Origin: an uncultured Bacteroidota bacterium
GTDB lineage: Bacteria; Bacteroidota; Bacteroidia; Flavobacteriales; Flavobacteriaceae
Direction of reading: 5' to 3'
Assembly (NCBI GenBank): GCA_902559035.1
Contig: CACEGG010000004.1
Coordinates: forward strand, 1 to 64,000
DNA: 64,000 nt
The translations under genes were made by a program, and so were the position numbers. The notes beneath the pieces are model-generated. The model made no database searches and had not been told where the DNA came from. It saw only the letters and a program-made list of their open reading frames with translations. Shown piece by piece: positions 26,353-37,833 of this stretch. Numbering within the stretch: the first letter of the stretch is position 1; each line of letters begins with the position of its first letter.

Positions 26353-28962
26353 ATGAAGTCGAGTAAAGTTAGATCAACATTTCTAGAATTTTTTAAGAAT
26401 AAAAACCATCAGATTGTTAAATCTGCTCCAATGGTAATTAAAAATGATCCAACATTAATGTTTACAAATGCTGGTATGAATCAATTTAAAGATAACTTTT
26501 TAGGAAATTCAAAAATAGTTAATAGCAGAGTGGCCGATTCCCAAAAGTGTCTAAGAGTTTCAGGAAAGCACAACGATCTTGAGGAAGTAGGGTTAGATAC
26601 TTACCACCATACTATGTTTGAAATGCTTGGTAATTGGAGCTTTGGAGATTACTTTAAAAAAGAAGCAATTGAATGGGCTTGGGAACTACTAACAGATGTT
26701 TACAATATTGACAAAAATTCATTATATGTCACTGTTTTTGAGGGGTCTAAAGAAGATAAAACTGAGCTTGATCAGGAAGCTTTTGACTTGTGGAGTCAAA
26801 TAGTAGACAAAGAAAAAATCATTTTAGGAAACAAAAAAGATAATTTTTGGGAAATGGGTGATGTGGGTCCATGCGGTCCTTGCTCTGAAATTCATGTTGA
26901 TATAAGGTCTGAAAAAGAAAAATTAAAAATTCCAGGTAAAAATTTAGTAAATAAAGATCATCCTGAAGTTATTGAAATTTGGAATCTAGTTTTTATACAA
27001 TTCAATAGAAGAAAGAATGGTAAATTAGAAAATCTTCCCTCAAAACATATTGATACTGGGATGGGTTTTGAAAGACTATGCATGGTTTTACAAAACGTTA
27101 AATCTAATTATGACACTGATGTATTCACTCCACTGATTAAAAAACTTGAATCAGTTTCTAATTCTAAATATGGCAGTAGTAGTGATATTGACATTGCTTT
27201 CAGAGTTATTGTTGATCATTTACGTGCTGTCGTTTTTTCTATATGTGATGGTCAACTTCCTTCAAACAATGGGGCAGGATATGTTATTAGAAGGATTCTT
27301 AGAAGAGCTGTTAGGTACGGATATACTTTTTTAAATCTTAAAGAGCCATTTATATACAAACTGGTCAAAACATTTTCTGAACAATATATTTCTATTTTTC
27401 CTGAGGTTGACTCACAGTTCAATATTATTGAAAATGTGGTATTAAGTGAGGAAAGCTCTTTTCTTAAAACTTTAGATAAAGGAATAATTAAGCTAGAAGA
27501 TATTATTTCAAGTAGTGAATCAAAAGTTATTTCTGGCTCAGATGCCTTTGAGTTATATGATACTTTTGGATTTCCAATTGATTTGACCGCGTTGATTCTT
27601 AAAGAAAATGGTTTAAATTATAATGAAGAGGAGTTTATTGATTTATTAGATACTCAAAAAAATAGATCTAAAGCTGCCCATGTAAATTCAAATGAAGAGT
27701 GGGTTCCAGTTTTAGATTCAAATGAAACGGAATTTATAGGTTATGATAATTTAAGAGCTAATATTAGAATTTTAAAGTATAGAAAATCAATAACTAAAAA
27801 CGGAGATAAGATTTTTCAATTAGTATTTGATTCTACTCCCTTTTATCCTCAGGGAGGTGGACAGGTTGGAGATAAGGGACATCTTATTTTAGATAAAAAT
27901 GAAATTATTGAGATTCAAAATACTGTTAAAGAAAATGATACAATAATTCATGAGTGTAAAAAATTACCAAATGACCTAAACTCAAGTTATGAAGTTATCG
28001 TAGATAAAGATAAAAGGTTTGACAGTTCATGTAATCACACTTCAACTCATTTATTACATGAAGCTCTCAGAAAGACTCTTGGTGACCATGTTCAGCAGAA
28101 AGGATCTATGGTTTCAGAAAAATATTTAAGATTTGATTTTTCTCATTATGAAAAACTTACTAGTCAGCAAATTACAAGTATTCAAAACCTTGTAAATGAA
28201 AAGATCGACGAACAATTTCCACTCGAGGAAAACAGAGAAGCAAACTATGAAGATTGTATAAAAAATGGTGTAATTGCACTTTTTGGAGAAAAGTATGGTG
28301 ATGTAGTGAGGTCTGTAAAATTTGGTGATTCTTATGAATTATGTGGTGGTACCCATGTAGCAAATACTGGATTAATTAAAAACTTTATTATAAAATCAGA
28401 ATCTGCAATATCAAGTGGTATTAGAAGGATAGAAGCTATTAGTGGAAATGTTGCTAAAGATTTTTTAGAACAAAAACTAAATACACTAGATCAATTATCA
28501 TCAATGTTAAATAATGATAAAGATTTAGTTTCAGCACTTAATAAAATTAAGACACAAAATAACCTACTTAATAAAAAACTTGAAAATGCTAATAAGGAAC
28601 TAGTAGAGTTTTATTTAAATACAATCTCTAATAATTCTTTAATTAAAAATGGTATAAGTGTAAGTTGCTTGGAAATAGGTTGTAGCCCTGAGATGTTGAA
28701 AAATTTATCTTTTAGTTACAGTAAAAAAAATGATAAAATTTTTTTAGTTCTTGTTGCTAAAAGTAAAGACAAAGTTTATTTGACTTGTTATATTTCTAAG
28801 GAAATAGCCAATGAAGAGAATTTCAATGCAAATACAATTGTTAAAAGCCTTTCAAAGCATATTAATGGTTCAGGTGGGGGTCAACCATTTTTTGCAAGTG
28901 CAAGCGGAAATAATACCCAGGGTGTAGGAAAATTACTACAAGAGGCTTTGAAAATTATCTAA
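26353..28962 (+). CDS. alaS: Alanyl-tRNA synthetase
   Basis: A cytoplasmic class II synthetase of 869 residues charging tRNA-Ala, full length for the family. The N-terminal catalytic core starts with FLEFFKNKNHQIV and contains FEMLGNWSFGDYFK. The editing domain has both zinc motifs HTSTH-x3 and CGGTH, and the C-terminal C-Ala domain ends with NGSGGGQPFFASASG. The ATG start fits the family. It stands alone, divergent from the M23 peptidase gene and convergent with the DUF4136 gene two bases later. Confidence 0.98.
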   Translation: MKSSKVRSTFLEFFKNKNHQIVKSAPMVIKNDPTLMFTNAGMNQFKDNFLGNSKIVNSRVADSQKCLRVSGKHNDLEEVGLDTYHHTMFEMLGNWSFGDYFKKEAIEWAWELLTDVYNIDKNSLYVTVFEGSKEDKTELDQEAFDLWSQIVDKEKIILGNKKDNFWEMGDVGPCGPCSEIHVDIRSEKEKLKIPGKNLVNKDHPEVIEIWNLVFIQFNRRKNGKLENLPSKHIDTGMGFERLCMVLQNVKSNYDTDVFTPLIKKLESVSNSKYGSSSDIDIAFRVIVDHLRAVVFSICDGQLPSNNGAGYVIRRILRRAVRYGYTFLNLKEPFIYKLVKTFSEQYISIFPEVDSQFNIIENVVLSEESSFLKTLDKGIIKLEDIISSSESKVISGSDAFELYDTFGFPIDLTALILKENGLNYNEEEFIDLLDTQKNRSKAAHVNSNEEWVPVLDSNETEFIGYDNLRANIRILKYRKSITKNGDKIFQLVFDSTPFYPQGGGQVGDKGHLILDKNEIIEIQNTVKENDTIIHECKKLPNDLNSSYEVIVDKDKRFDSSCNHTSTHLLHEALRKTLGDHVQQKGSMVSEKYLRFDFSHYEKLTSQQITSIQNLVNEKIDEQFPLEENREANYEDCIKNGVIALFGEKYGDVVRSVKFGDSYELCGGTHVANTGLIKNFIIKSESAISSGIRRIEAISGNVAKDFLEQKLNTLDQLSSMLNNDKDLVSALNKIKTQNNLLNKKLENANKELVEFYLNTISNNSLIKNGISVSCLEIGCSPEMLKNLSFSYSKKNDKIFLVLVAKSKDKVYLTCYISKEIANEENFNANTIVKSLSKHINGSGGGQPFFASASGNNTQGVGKLLQEALKII

Positions 28963-28964
28963 AT

Positions 28965-29507
28965 TTAATCTAAATTTTTTTCGGGTGGATAAACTTCAAG
29001 AATTTTGGTTACATAATTGTTTACTAGTTCATCCCTATCAGATTTTTTTGAAGACAAAACTCCGACACCTTTACCTTGCCAAATTAGTTGCTTAGATTTT
29101 GTATCAATAACATCAATGTATAGCGCACCTTGAGATGTTGAGTAGGCTACTTGTCTGTGGCCTCTGCTATAGTGTGGATACCAACCAGTGTAATATGGGC
29201 TGTAAAATGAGTTGTCTATATAAATATTTTCAGAAGATTTGGTAGAAATATTAATTAAAATATCAGGATTTTCGTCGAGAGTTAAACCTTTATTTAAAAG
29301 AGTATTTTGAATCGACTTTAAGATTCTTTTTTTATCAATGTCAGAAATTTCAACTTTGTCAATTCCAGATTTATAGAAAGCAAAAGTTTTATAATTAGAA
29401 AAATCAGCATCAGAATCATAATCAGATGCTACTTTAATTGATCCACAACTTAAAATTGAAAGTGAAAATAATATCGTAAATAAAATTCTATTGATCTTGT
29501 TTGTCAT
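28965..29507 (-). CDS. DUF4136 lipoprotein
   Basis: A 180-residue exported lipoprotein (hydrophobic 8-20, lipidated C21 in ILSCGS). The mature part matches the DUF4136 pattern: YDSDADFSNYKTFAFYKSG near the start, RILKSIQNTLLNKGLTLDEN in the middle, GALYIDVIDTKSKQLIWQG and a C-terminal helix VNNYVTKILEVYPP. The central segment is rich in Tyr, Ser and His. Such proteins sit in the outer membrane or periplasm and have no established function. Convergent with alaS, divergent from the deaminase gene. Confidence 0.85.
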   Translation of the reverse strand: MTNKINRILFTILFSLSILSCGSIKVASDYDSDADFSNYKTFAFYKSGIDKVEISDIDKKRILKSIQNTLLNKGLTLDENPDILINISTKSSENIYIDNSFYSPYYTGWYPHYSRGHRQVAYSTSQGALYIDVIDTKSKQLIWQGKGVGVLSSKKSDRDELVNNYVTKILEVYPPEKNLD

Positions 29508-29599
29508 AACTGAGTTTATTTAATATATAACAAAGATTATGCCTTTGTTTAATTAAATTTATGTTTTTTATTTAATAGAAAATATTTATTTAACATTTA

Positions 29600-30529
29600 A
29601 TGTCGTTTTTTAAAAATATAAAAACAGAAAATATTGAGTTAAAGTTACCATTTTTAAAAGATGATGGGTTTGAAATTTTCATGAAGCGAGAGGACCTAAT
29701 TCATCCTATTATTTCTGGAAATAAATTTAGAAAATTAAAGTACAATATTGAAAAATTTAAAAAAAATAAAAATTCTACTTTAATTACTTTTGGTGGTGCT
29801 TACTCAAATCATCTTCTGGCCGTATCATACATAGCAAAAATTGAAAATATCAATTCAATAGCATTCGTTAGAGGAGATGAGCTGGGAGTATTACCACTCA
29901 ATTCAACACTTCAAAGGTGTTTTGATAATGGAATGGTATTTAAATTTATAAGTAGAGAAAAATATAGATTTAGAAATGATAGTGATTTTCTCAAGAATTT
30001 GAGTTCAAAATATAATAATGCCTTTATAATACCTGAGGGAGGAACTAATGATTTAGGAATATTGGGATGCGAAGAAATATTAACCCTACGTGATAAAAAT
30101 TTTTTCGATGTTATTTGTGTGCCAGTTGGTTCAGGAGGAACTTTTTCTGGATTAATCAATTCGAGTTTAAAAAAACAAAAAATTTTAGGATTTTCTGCTT
30201 TAAAAAATAGTAACATAATCAATGTAATTAATAAATTTGTAAATAAAAATAACTGGGAATTAATTGATGAAGACTTATTTGGAGGATATGCAAAGTCTAA
30301 TCAAAACTTAATTCACTTTATAAACAAATTTTATAATGATTCAAATATCAAGCTAGATCCAATCTATAATTCAAAAATGATCTTTAAAATATTAAAAATA
30401 ATAAAACAGAATAAATGGATTTATGGAAAAAAAATTTTAATAGTAAACACTGGAGGGCTGCAGTCTGTAGAAAGTTTCAATAAAACACTAAAAAATAAAA
30501 AATGCGCAACTATAAATTACTCACTTTAA
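29600..30529 (+). CDS. PLP-dependent D-cysteine desulfhydrase / ACC deaminase family
   Basis: A 309-residue cytoplasmic PLP enzyme of the tryptophan synthase beta superfamily. The PLP lysine is K42 in SGNKFRKLKY, followed by GGAYSNHLLA, which grips the substrate carboxylate. The phosphate loop VPVGSGGTFSGL is present. Members deaminate 1-aminocyclopropane-1-carboxylate or release sulfide from D-cysteine; these cannot be separated by eye. It is somewhat shorter than typical ACC deaminases (about 340). Its 3' end overlaps the next gene by 28 bases, so they form an operon with hemL further downstream. Confidence 0.85.
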   Translation: MSFFKNIKTENIELKLPFLKDDGFEIFMKREDLIHPIISGNKFRKLKYNIEKFKKNKNSTLITFGGAYSNHLLAVSYIAKIENINSIAFVRGDELGVLPLNSTLQRCFDNGMVFKFISREKYRFRNDSDFLKNLSSKYNNAFIIPEGGTNDLGILGCEEILTLRDKNFFDVICVPVGSGGTFSGLINSSLKKQKILGFSALKNSNIINVINKFVNKNNWELIDEDLFGGYAKSNQNLIHFINKFYNDSNIKLDPIYNSKMIFKILKIIKQNKWIYGKKILIVNTGGLQSVESFNKTLKNKKCATINYSL

Positions 30530-31320
30530 TTTTATTATTATTTTTTAGTTCATGTGGAGTTAAAAAAGTTTCCTATAGAGATAAAAATCCCAAAAAAATT
30601 AAAAATAAATCGGTAAAAGCAGTTAACCGTTTTTTCAATTCTATGTCTAATGTAGAAAGAACACATTGGTATGTAAATACTTATTCTAAAATTGCTATAA
30701 ATGAAATGAATAAGTATAATATTCCAGCTAGCATTACTATGGCTCAAGGTATATTAGAATCTAATGCAGGAAAGGGAACATTAGCTTTAAAATCAAATAA
30801 TCATTTTGGAATCAAGTGTCACAAAGGATGGAATGGTAAAAAAGTATATCATGATGATGATGCAAAAGGAGAATGTTTTAGAAAGTATAAAAATCCTGAA
30901 AAATCCTATCGAGATCACTCCATTTTTCTAGAAACTAGGGACAGGTATAATTTTTTATTTAAGTACAGTAAAAAGAATTATGTTAAGTGGGCTAAAGGAT
31001 TAAAAAAAGCAGGTTATGCCACTGACCCTAAGTATGCTGAAAAACTAATTTCTATTATTGAAAGATATGAGCTTTGGAAATTAGATGGCTCCAAAAAACC
31101 ATTAAATAAAACTAGAGAAAAAAAAATATCAAAAAAACAACAAGAAAAAATACAAGAAAATAAATCAGATAAAATAGAAAACAAACATGTTGTTAAGAAA
31201 GGCGATACTTTATATTCAATTTCTAAAAAATTTAATATTTCTGTTTCAGAATTAGTTAAAATAAATGATATTAAAAATAATACAATAAGTATAGGTCAAA
31301 CCCTAAAAATTATAAAATAA
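30502..31320 (+). CDS. Glucosaminidase-LysM lipoprotein (peptidoglycan hydrolase)
   Basis: A 272-residue exported murein hydrolase: SPII signal with C18 (FFSSCG), a glucosaminidase domain (about 50-190) and one LysM repeat (about 227-270). The catalytic Glu is E86 in [14 protein letters not shown], with the downstream segments [20 protein letters not shown] and [14 protein letters not shown] typical of the family. The LysM runs from [16 protein letters not shown] to the end. A Lys-rich linker joins the two domains. It should cleave between N-acetylglucosamine and muramic acid during growth or division. The gene overlaps the preceding deaminase gene and ends one base before hemL. Confidence 0.92.
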   Translation: MRNYKLLTLILLLFFSSCGVKKVSYRDKNPKKIKNKSVKAVNRFFNSMSNVERTHWYVNTYSKIAINEMNKYNIPASITMAQGILESNAGKGTLALKSNNHFGIKCHKGWNGKKVYHDDDAKGECFRKYKNPEKSYRDHSIFLETRDRYNFLFKYSKKNYVKWAKGLKKAGYATDPKYAEKLISIIERYELWKLDGSKKPLNKTREKKISKKQQEKIQENKSDKIENKHVVKKGDTLYSISKKFNISVSELVKINDIKNNTISIGQTLKIIK

Positions 31321-31321
31321 G

Positions 31322-32608
31322 ATGATTTACAAAAGAAGTAGTGAATTGTTCAAAACAGCCAAAGATTATATTCCAGGAGGTGTAAATTCACCTGTTCGAG
31401 CATTTAAATCTGTTGGTGGTACTCCAATTTTTGCTTCAGAAGCATTAGGAGCATACGTGTACGATGAAGATGGTAATAAATACATCGATTATATTTCCTC
31501 ATGGGGACCAATGATTTTAGGACATGCACACAAAAAAGTAATAAATGCTATCTCAGAAACTGCAAAAAAAGGTACTTCATTTGGAATGCCAACAAGTTTA
31601 GAAACTGACCTAGCAAAACTAGCCTTATCTATGGTTTCTGGAATGGATAAAATAAGATTTGTTAATTCTGGAACCGAGGCTTGTATGAGTGCAATTAGGC
31701 TTGCAAGAGGATTTACTAAAAAAGATAAAATAGTTAAATTTTCAGGTTGTTATCACGGACATTCTGATTCTTTTTTAATTCAAGCAGGTAGTGGAGTAGT
31801 TACTTTTGGTACACCAAATAGTCCAGGAGTTACACAAGGGACGGCAAAAGACACACTCATCGCACCTTACAATAATTTAAAATTTGTTGAAAGACTTATA
31901 GAAAATAATATTAATGAAATAGCAGCGATAATAATAGAACCTGTAGCAGGTAATATGGGTTGTATAGTACCTAAAGATGGATTTATTGAAGGTTTAAGAG
32001 TTTTGTGTGATAAAAATGACATCCTCTTAATATTTGATGAAGTCATGACTGGATTTAGATTAGCTTGTGGTGGAGCTCAGGAATTGTTAGGAGTTAATGC
32101 TGATATTGTTACCTATGGAAAAGTTATTGGAGGAGGACTTCCAGTTGGCGCTTTTGCTTCAAGAAACGAAATTATGAAAGAATTGTCCCCTGAGGGATCT
32201 GTCTATCAAGCTGGTACATTAAGTGGAAATCCACTGGCTATGTCAGCGGGAATTGCAACTTTAACTGAGCTTAAAGAAAATAATGGTATTTATAAAAGTT
32301 TGGAAGAAAAGTCTTTGTATTTAGAAAAAGAAATGATAAAAGTCTTAGAAAAAACCTCTCTTGACTTTAAAATAAATCGTTTAGGCTCAATGATATCATT
32401 ACATTTTACATCTGACGATGTGATAGACTTTGAAACTGCTCAAAAAGGGAACAATGATAAATTCAAAAAATATTTTCATGGAATGCTTAAAGAGGGGATA
32501 TATTTACCTCCAAGTGCATTTGAAAGTTATTTTTTGAATGATGCTTTGTCTTATTCAGATATTGATTTTACTATAAATGCGTTGACGAAAGTTTTAAAAT
32601 CATTTTAA
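31322..32608 (+). CDS. hemL: Glutamate-1-semialdehyde 2,1-aminomutase
   Basis: A PLP enzyme of 428 residues in the C5 pathway of tetrapyrrole synthesis, converting glutamate-1-semialdehyde to 5-aminolevulinate in the cytoplasm. [11 protein letters not shown] near the N-terminus is a clear family signature and K267 in [15 protein letters not shown] binds [12 protein letters not shown] carries the PLP-ring Asp. Length is normal. It is the third gene of a compact run with the deaminase and LysM genes, starting one base after the LysM stop. It is convergent with the metalloprotease gene, the stops overlapping. Confidence 0.97.
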   Translation: MIYKRSSELFKTAKDYIPGGVNSPVRAFKSVGGTPIFASEALGAYVYDEDGNKYIDYISSWGPMILGHAHKKVINAISETAKKGTSFGMPTSLETDLAKLALSMVSGMDKIRFVNSGTEACMSAIRLARGFTKKDKIVKFSGCYHGHSDSFLIQAGSGVVTFGTPNSPGVTQGTAKDTLIAPYNNLKFVERLIENNINEIAAIIIEPVAGNMGCIVPKDGFIEGLRVLCDKNDILLIFDEVMTGFRLACGGAQELLGVNADIVTYGKVIGGGLPVGAFASRNEIMKELSPEGSVYQAGTLSGNPLAMSAGIATLTELKENNGIYKSLEEKSLYLEKEMIKVLEKTSLDFKINRLGSMISLHFTSDDVIDFETAQKGNNDKFKKYFHGMLKEGIYLPPSAFESYFLNDALSYSDIDFTINALTKVLKSF

Positions 32609-35052
32609 ATAGGTTTCCCGATTAGAATACTAGAAATTTTATTCTTAACCATTTCTAAATGCATTTTAGTCATTTTGTCAGATTTGTTTTTATGCTTTTT
32701 TAAATCTTTTCTGAGTTCAATTAATTGATTAGCTGCAACAGTTCTAATATCTGATTGACTAACTTTTACAGAAGTTATTCGATCCCTTGCCCAAGAAGGT
32801 ATTGAACTTTGTTCATTACTCATTAAATAACTAATTCTATCTAAATACGCAAGTTGAAGGTTTCTTCTATAAACATCTATAATTTTGTTATTATAAATCT
32901 CATTAAAAATGCCTTTTCTCAAATCTGTCATCATTTCAATTAATGAATAAGCGTTTTCACCATTTATAGCTTCATTTTCAATTAGTCTAGCCATTCTACC
33001 AAAATCCAAGACTCCGTTTAAATAACTTGATTGTAATGATCTAATTCTATTAAGAGTACCAGCATATTCAATTTTATTAAGTATTTCCTTGTTAATCATC
33101 CATTCAGGTGTTTCAAATAGATGCTTATTAAGAAAATTTACACATGCTCTTTGATGAGCTTTATCAACATGAGTATATACAGCACCTTCTTGGTCAGATG
33201 TTTTATAATATTGGTAAACCCCGCCAATATTATTAGAAACATGTCCCATATACCTTCTAAATTGTGATAAAACAGTATTATACATTTCTCTTAGATCAGA
33301 ATAATCTTCACCATCTTCAGTTGCCCAATCAGTAAGATTTGGTAAAATCCTTTTCAAATTTGCAATACCATATTCACTGGCTTTAATTGCATCATCACCT
33401 AAATCTTCTGTTTGAGAGCTAGGATCTATTCCAGCATCTCCATATCTATAGGCTAAATCATCCTGTTTTTCAATAATCCAATTTTTTAGGATTGATTTTT
33501 CTTGTTCTTCAGAAACATCTAGAAGTGGTTTATAACCCCATTTAATTGAATATTTATCATAAATTCCAATATTAGGAGTATCCCAATATGACGGCATAAG
33601 AGCTACGCCTTCATCACCTGGTTGAGCCACATAGTTCCATCTGGCATAGTCCATAATTGATGGAGCTGTTCCATACTTTTTTGTAAAAGTTGCTGATCTT
33701 AGTGAATCGACAGGGTAGGCACTACTACTTCCCATATTGTGCGGAAGTCCGATTGCATGTCCAACTTCGTGGGCTGAAACAAATCGAACACCTTCACCCA
33801 TAACTTCATTTTTTAATTCAACGGATCTTGCTTCAGGATTAACAGCACCAGTTTGTACTACCCACCAATTTCTTAAAAGTTTTAAAACGTTATGGTACCA
33901 ATTAACATCGAATTGTAATATTTCACCAGACCTAGGATCTGCAACTTGTCCTCCATTAGCGTTTATTGTTGTTGATGCCAAGTACCTAAAAACTGAATAT
34001 CTAATATCTTCTGAACTCCAGTCAGGATCCTCTTCTTTAGTCGGTGGATCTTTAGCAAGTATTGCATTTTTAAATCCTGCTTCCTCAAAAGCTACTTGCC
34101 AATCTTCAATACCTTGCTTTATATATTTTCTCCATTTGATAGGGGTACCAGGATCAATGTAAAATATAATTGGGTTCTTAGGTTCGACTAATTCACCATT
34201 TTTAAACTTTTCAATATCTTCATCCTTGACTTCTAATCTCCACCTTCTTAAATACCTAACAGTTTCAGCTTCTTGATTATCTAACCCATAGTCGACCTGA
34301 CGAGATGTAATCCATCCAACTCTTTGATCAAAATATCTTTTTCTCATTGGAACTTTTGGTAAAAGAATAATTGAATTATTTAATAACATTGAAATCTGAC
34401 CATTTTTGGAGTCAGAGGATTTATAGGTTTTAATATGTCTAACCTCAATATTTAAGGGAAAACTTTTTTGTGATTCAATAAAAGAAAGTTTTTTATCTAA
34501 ACTAGATATTTTATAAGATTTTCTTCTTGATTGAGGAAATCCAAAAGCTTTCACATCTGAAAGAAATAAATTTGATACATCTATGACATAAGAGTTATTA
34601 CTTTTATTTTCAACTTCAATTTTAAAATTTGCTATAATTGGCTCAAAATTAGAATTTGATACAGCTTCATAGATTGGGAGAGAATCGTTTGCAAATTTTG
34701 AATAGGAAGCTACTTTTAAGAGTATTTGTTTATCAAACTTTTCCCATTTGATAACTTGTTCACTAAGTTTATGAGCTGACAAAGGAATTTCGGTTGCCAT
34801 TTTTACAACTCGAGTTACCATCATCATGTCTCTTCCAATTAAACTATCATTTATCTCAAAATAATATTTTTCTTTAACCTTGTGGATATCAAATAAACCA
34901 TTATCAGTTATTGCATCCTTAGTGATTATATCTTCATAAGTTTTTTCTTTTTTTGGTTTTGTTTCTTTTTCAGTTGAATCTTTTTTCTGCGCATTTATTC
35001 CTAAAGAAAATATAAGAGTAAATAAAATCGGGAAATAAAATAATTTTTTCAT
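32605..35052 (-). CDS. Secreted zinc-dependent metalloprotease
   Basis: An 815-residue exported protease common in Bacteroidota. It has a signal peptide (hydrophobic 5-20, GINAQ) and a charged linker, then N-terminal regions reading like DUF5118/DUF5117 ([31 protein letters not shown]). The catalytic zinc motif is [11 protein letters not shown] with H428, E429, H432 and H438, the metzincin HExxHxxGxxH pattern, followed by the Met-turn SIMDYA. A helical C-terminal domain of about 250 residues follows. It should act in the periplasm or outside the cell; substrate unknown. It stands alone between hemL and lysS. Confidence 0.9.
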   Translation of the reverse strand: MKKLFYFPILFTLIFSLGINAQKKDSTEKETKPKKEKTYEDIITKDAITDNGLFDIHKVKEKYYFEINDSLIGRDMMMVTRVVKMATEIPLSAHKLSEQVIKWEKFDKQILLKVASYSKFANDSLPIYEAVSNSNFEPIIANFKIEVENKSNNSYVIDVSNLFLSDVKAFGFPQSRRKSYKISSLDKKLSFIESQKSFPLNIEVRHIKTYKSSDSKNGQISMLLNNSIILLPKVPMRKRYFDQRVGWITSRQVDYGLDNQEAETVRYLRRWRLEVKDEDIEKFKNGELVEPKNPIIFYIDPGTPIKWRKYIKQGIEDWQVAFEEAGFKNAILAKDPPTKEEDPDWSSEDIRYSVFRYLASTTINANGGQVADPRSGEILQFDVNWYHNVLKLLRNWWVVQTGAVNPEARSVELKNEVMGEGVRFVSAHEVGHAIGLPHNMGSSSAYPVDSLRSATFTKKYGTAPSIMDYARWNYVAQPGDEGVALMPSYWDTPNIGIYDKYSIKWGYKPLLDVSEEQEKSILKNWIIEKQDDLAYRYGDAGIDPSSQTEDLGDDAIKASEYGIANLKRILPNLTDWATEDGEDYSDLREMYNTVLSQFRRYMGHVSNNIGGVYQYYKTSDQEGAVYTHVDKAHQRACVNFLNKHLFETPEWMINKEILNKIEYAGTLNRIRSLQSSYLNGVLDFGRMARLIENEAINGENAYSLIEMMTDLRKGIFNEIYNNKIIDVYRRNLQLAYLDRISYLMSNEQSSIPSWARDRITSVKVSQSDIRTVAANQLIELRKDLKKHKNKSDKMTKMHLEMVKNKISSILIGKPI

Positions 35053-35181
35053 AGACTATTATTAAATTAGATTTCGAATATATTAAAAGATTGAGAATAT
35101 TTTTTAGAAATTATCATAAAAAGTTTACAATTAGTAATAAATCAACAAAAAAATCTACCAATTGGTACGTTTGAATATTGT

Positions 35182-36870
35182 TTATTCAATAACTTCAATG
35201 ATTAACTTGTCATTTATTTTTTTTACTAAAGCAAGTTTATTTTTTGTCAAACTTTTAATTGTTTTATCCCATTTTTTATTTGAAAGGCCTGACTCTGATT
35301 TAGCTAATGTTAATTCTACGGGTGAATTATGTTTAATAAACTTAATCAATTTTTTTTCCTCCTCACTGAGCTCAATTCCTTTTTTTTCTGGTTTCATTTG
35401 TGGAAAAAACAACACTTCTTGAATTGAAGCATTATTTGTAAATAACATTACTAACCTATCAATTCCAATACCGATTCCAGACGTTGGCGGCATGCCATAT
35501 TCAAGTGCTCTTACAAAATCATTGTCAATAAACATAGCTTCATCATCTCCTTTTTCGGAAAGTTTTAATTGATCCTCAAATCTTTCTAATTGATCAATTG
35601 GATCATTTAGTTCTGAATATGCGTTAGCTAATTCTTTTCCATTTACTAGCAGTTCAAATCTTTCAGTTAATTCAGGATTGTCTCTGTGCTCTTTTGTTAG
35701 AGGACTCATTTCTTTCGGATAATCTGTTATAAAAGTTGGTTGAATATAATTATGTTCACATTTTTCTCCGAAGATTTCATCTATCAGTTTTCCTTTACCC
35801 ATGGTGTTATCAACTTCAATACCTAATTTTTTTGCTGTTTCAAAAAGTTCATTTACATTCATTTGTGAAATATCGATACCAGTGTATTCTTTGATAGATT
35901 CTAAAATGCTTATTCTTTTGAAAGGTGCTTTGAAATTTATTTCCTTGTCATTTAATTTTACAATTGTTGAATTATTTAATTCAATGGCAACTTTTTCTAA
36001 TAATGATTCGGTCATTTCCATCATCCAGTAATAGTCTTTATAAGCAACATATAATTCGACCATAGTAAATTCAGGATTATGGGTTCTATCCATTCCTTCA
36101 TTTCTGAAAGCTTTAGCAAATTCATAAACACCATCAAAACCACCAACAATTAATCTTTTAAGATATAGTTCATTTGCAATTCTTAAATAAAGAGGAATAC
36201 TTAAAGCGTTATGATGTGTTACAAAAGGTCTTGCAGAAGCACCACCAGGAATAGATTGTAGTATCGGAGTTTCAACTTCCAAATAGTCATTGTCATTAAA
36301 AAAATTTCTTATAACATTAATAATCTTAGTTCGTTTGATAAACGTTTCTTTAACACTTGGATTAACAATTAAATCAACATATCGTTGTCTATATCTTAAT
36401 TCGGGATCTGAGAACTCATCGTAAGTTTTTCCTTCAGAATCTGTTTTTGGAAGTGGTATGGGTTTGATTGATTTACTAAGTAGAGTAAATTTCTTCACGA
36501 GGATTGTTTTTTGGCCAACTTGAGTTGTAAACAATTTTCCTTCAATTCCAATAATATCTCCGATATCTAAAAGTTTTTTATAAACTTCATTGTACATTGA
36601 CTTGTCTTCTCCTTCACAAATCTCGTCTCGATTAAAATAAACTTGAATTTTTCCTTTACTATCCTGAATTTCAGCAAAACTAGCTTTACCTTGAATTCTT
36701 CTTGACATTAATCTTCCAGCCACAACTACATCTTTATCCTCCTTGAAATTTGAAGTAATATCCAGTGAATTATTATTAACTGGATATAGATTAGCAGGAA
36801 AAGGATTAATTCCTAAAGATTTTAGTTTATTTAATTTCTCTCTTCTTATTTGCTCTTGTTCAGACAACAT
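35182..36870 (-). CDS. lysS: Lysyl-tRNA synthetase (class II)
   Basis: A 562-residue cytoplasmic synthetase charging tRNA-Lys. An N-terminal OB fold ([20 protein letters not shown]) precedes the class II core, with motif 2 [20 protein letters not shown] and motif 3 [13 protein letters not shown]. About 75 residues after motif 3 form a charged helical extension ([19 protein letters not shown] onward), a Bacteroidota trait of this enzyme. The frame stays open to a TTG 18 bases upstream, but the ATG at 36870 gives [13 protein letters not shown], the usual family N-terminus, so it is preferred. Confidence 0.96.
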   Translation of the reverse strand: MLSEQEQIRREKLNKLKSLGINPFPANLYPVNNNSLDITSNFKEDKDVVVAGRLMSRRIQGKASFAEIQDSKGKIQVYFNRDEICEGEDKSMYNEVYKKLLDIGDIIGIEGKLFTTQVGQKTILVKKFTLLSKSIKPIPLPKTDSEGKTYDEFSDPELRYRQRYVDLIVNPSVKETFIKRTKIINVIRNFFNDNDYLEVETPILQSIPGGASARPFVTHHNALSIPLYLRIANELYLKRLIVGGFDGVYEFAKAFRNEGMDRTHNPEFTMVELYVAYKDYYWMMEMTESLLEKVAIELNNSTIVKLNDKEINFKAPFKRISILESIKEYTGIDISQMNVNELFETAKKLGIEVDNTMGKGKLIDEIFGEKCEHNYIQPTFITDYPKEMSPLTKEHRDNPELTERFELLVNGKELANAYSELNDPIDQLERFEDQLKLSEKGDDEAMFIDNDFVRALEYGMPPTSGIGIGIDRLVMLFTNNASIQEVLFFPQMKPEKKGIELSEEEKKLIKFIKHNSPVELTLAKSESGLSNKKWDKTIKSLTKNKLALVKKINDKLIIEVIE

Positions 36871-36973
36871 ATTTAGAATTTTATTCAAATATAATCAATC
36901 AAATTCAAAGGAAACTCTGTATTTGAATCTTCATTTAATTAATATATTTACTAAATAATATTAAAAAAAAAAT

Positions 36974-37129
36974 TTGAGTTTTTGGAGAGTTATTCTTTCA
37001 ATCTTATTTCCACCACTTTCAGTAATTGATAAAGGTTGTGGATCTATTACGATAGTATTTATTCTAACGCTTTTTGGATGGGTTCCTGGTGTTATTGCTG
37101 CTTTGGTTATTTTAAATAATAATAAATGA
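36974..37129 (+). CDS. Pmp3/YqaE family small membrane protein
   Basis: A 51-residue hydrophobic protein with two membrane segments, matching the Pmp3/YqaE (UPF0057) family: ILSILFPPLSVIDKGCG as the first segment with the conserved PPL turn, then FILTLFGWVPGVIAALVIL with the conserved GW-PG motif. In yeast and bacteria such proteolipids influence membrane potential and stress tolerance. The frame has an in-frame stop at 36962, so the only practical start is the TTG at 36974. Its TGA overlaps the lipB ATG (ATGA), so the two are translationally coupled. The gene is too short for most ORF callers and is likely to be missed. Confidence 0.75.
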   Translation: MSFWRVILSILFPPLSVIDKGCGSITIVFILTLFGWVPGVIAALVILNNNK

Positions 37130-37833
37130 ATAGAGATATAGTTTTACATGATTTGGGTTTATTAGATTATCAAAAAGCTGTAGATTATCAAACTAAAATT
37201 TTTAATAAAATTATTGATCAAAAACTTAAAAATAGAAAGTCAGTTAACAAAGAAATTACTCAAAATCACCTAATTTTTGTTGAACACCCCAATGTGTATA
37301 CACTTGGTAAAAGTGGTGATATTAATAACCTTTTATTAAGTAAAGAAGATTTAGAAAAAAAAGAGATTCAATTTTTTAATACGAATCGAGGAGGAGATAT
37401 TACATGCCACGGCCCAGGTCAAATTGTTTGTTATCCAATTTTAGATTTAGATAATTTTTTCTCTGACATTCATAAATATCTTAGATATCTAGAGGAGGTT
37501 GTAATTCAAACATTAAATGAATTTGGAATAAAATCAGAAAGAAGTTCTGATGAAACTGGAGTTTGGATAGAGCCTAAACAAATCTCAGCAAGAAAAATTT
37601 GTGCAATGGGAGTAAAAGCCAGTCGCTGGGTTACCATGCATGGATTTGCTTTAAATGTAGATAATGACTTAAGTTATTTCGAAAATATTATCCCTTGCGG
37701 GATATCAAATAAGTCAGTTACATCTATTACAAATGAAATATCAAATCAAGTGGATAAATATGATGTTAAAGAAAAAATAATTAAAAATTTCGAAAATATT
37801 TTTTCGGCGAAATTAATTAATGGTATAAATTAG
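37126..37833 (+). CDS. lipB: Lipoyl(octanoyl) transferase LipB
   Basis: A 235-residue cytoplasmic enzyme that moves the octanoyl group from acyl carrier protein to lipoyl domains of 2-oxoacid dehydrogenases. The active pair is K157 in SARKICAMG and C191 in IIPCGI, with the family signatures NRGGDITCHGPGQ and MHGFALNVDND. lipA, the next step in the pathway, is in the same window at 58463-59338. The gene overlaps the Pmp3-like gene by 4 bases at its start and the lipoprotein gene convergently at its end (21 bases). Confidence 0.96.
   Translation: MNRDIVLHDLGLLDYQKAVDYQTKIFNKIIDQKLKNRKSVNKEITQNHLIFVEHPNVYTLGKSGDINNLLLSKEDLEKKEIQFFNTNRGGDITCHGPGQIVCYPILDLDNFFSDIHKYLRYLEEVVIQTLNEFGIKSERSSDETGVWIEPKQISARKICAMGVKASRWVTMHGFALNVDNDLSYFENIIPCGISNKSVTSITNEISNQVDKYDVKEKIIKNFENIFSAKLINGIN

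Noticed and set aside
28172-28363. Minus-strand frame opposite alaS rich in His and Leu
   Set aside because: It is antisense to the alaS editing domain and its composition reflects the complementary codons.
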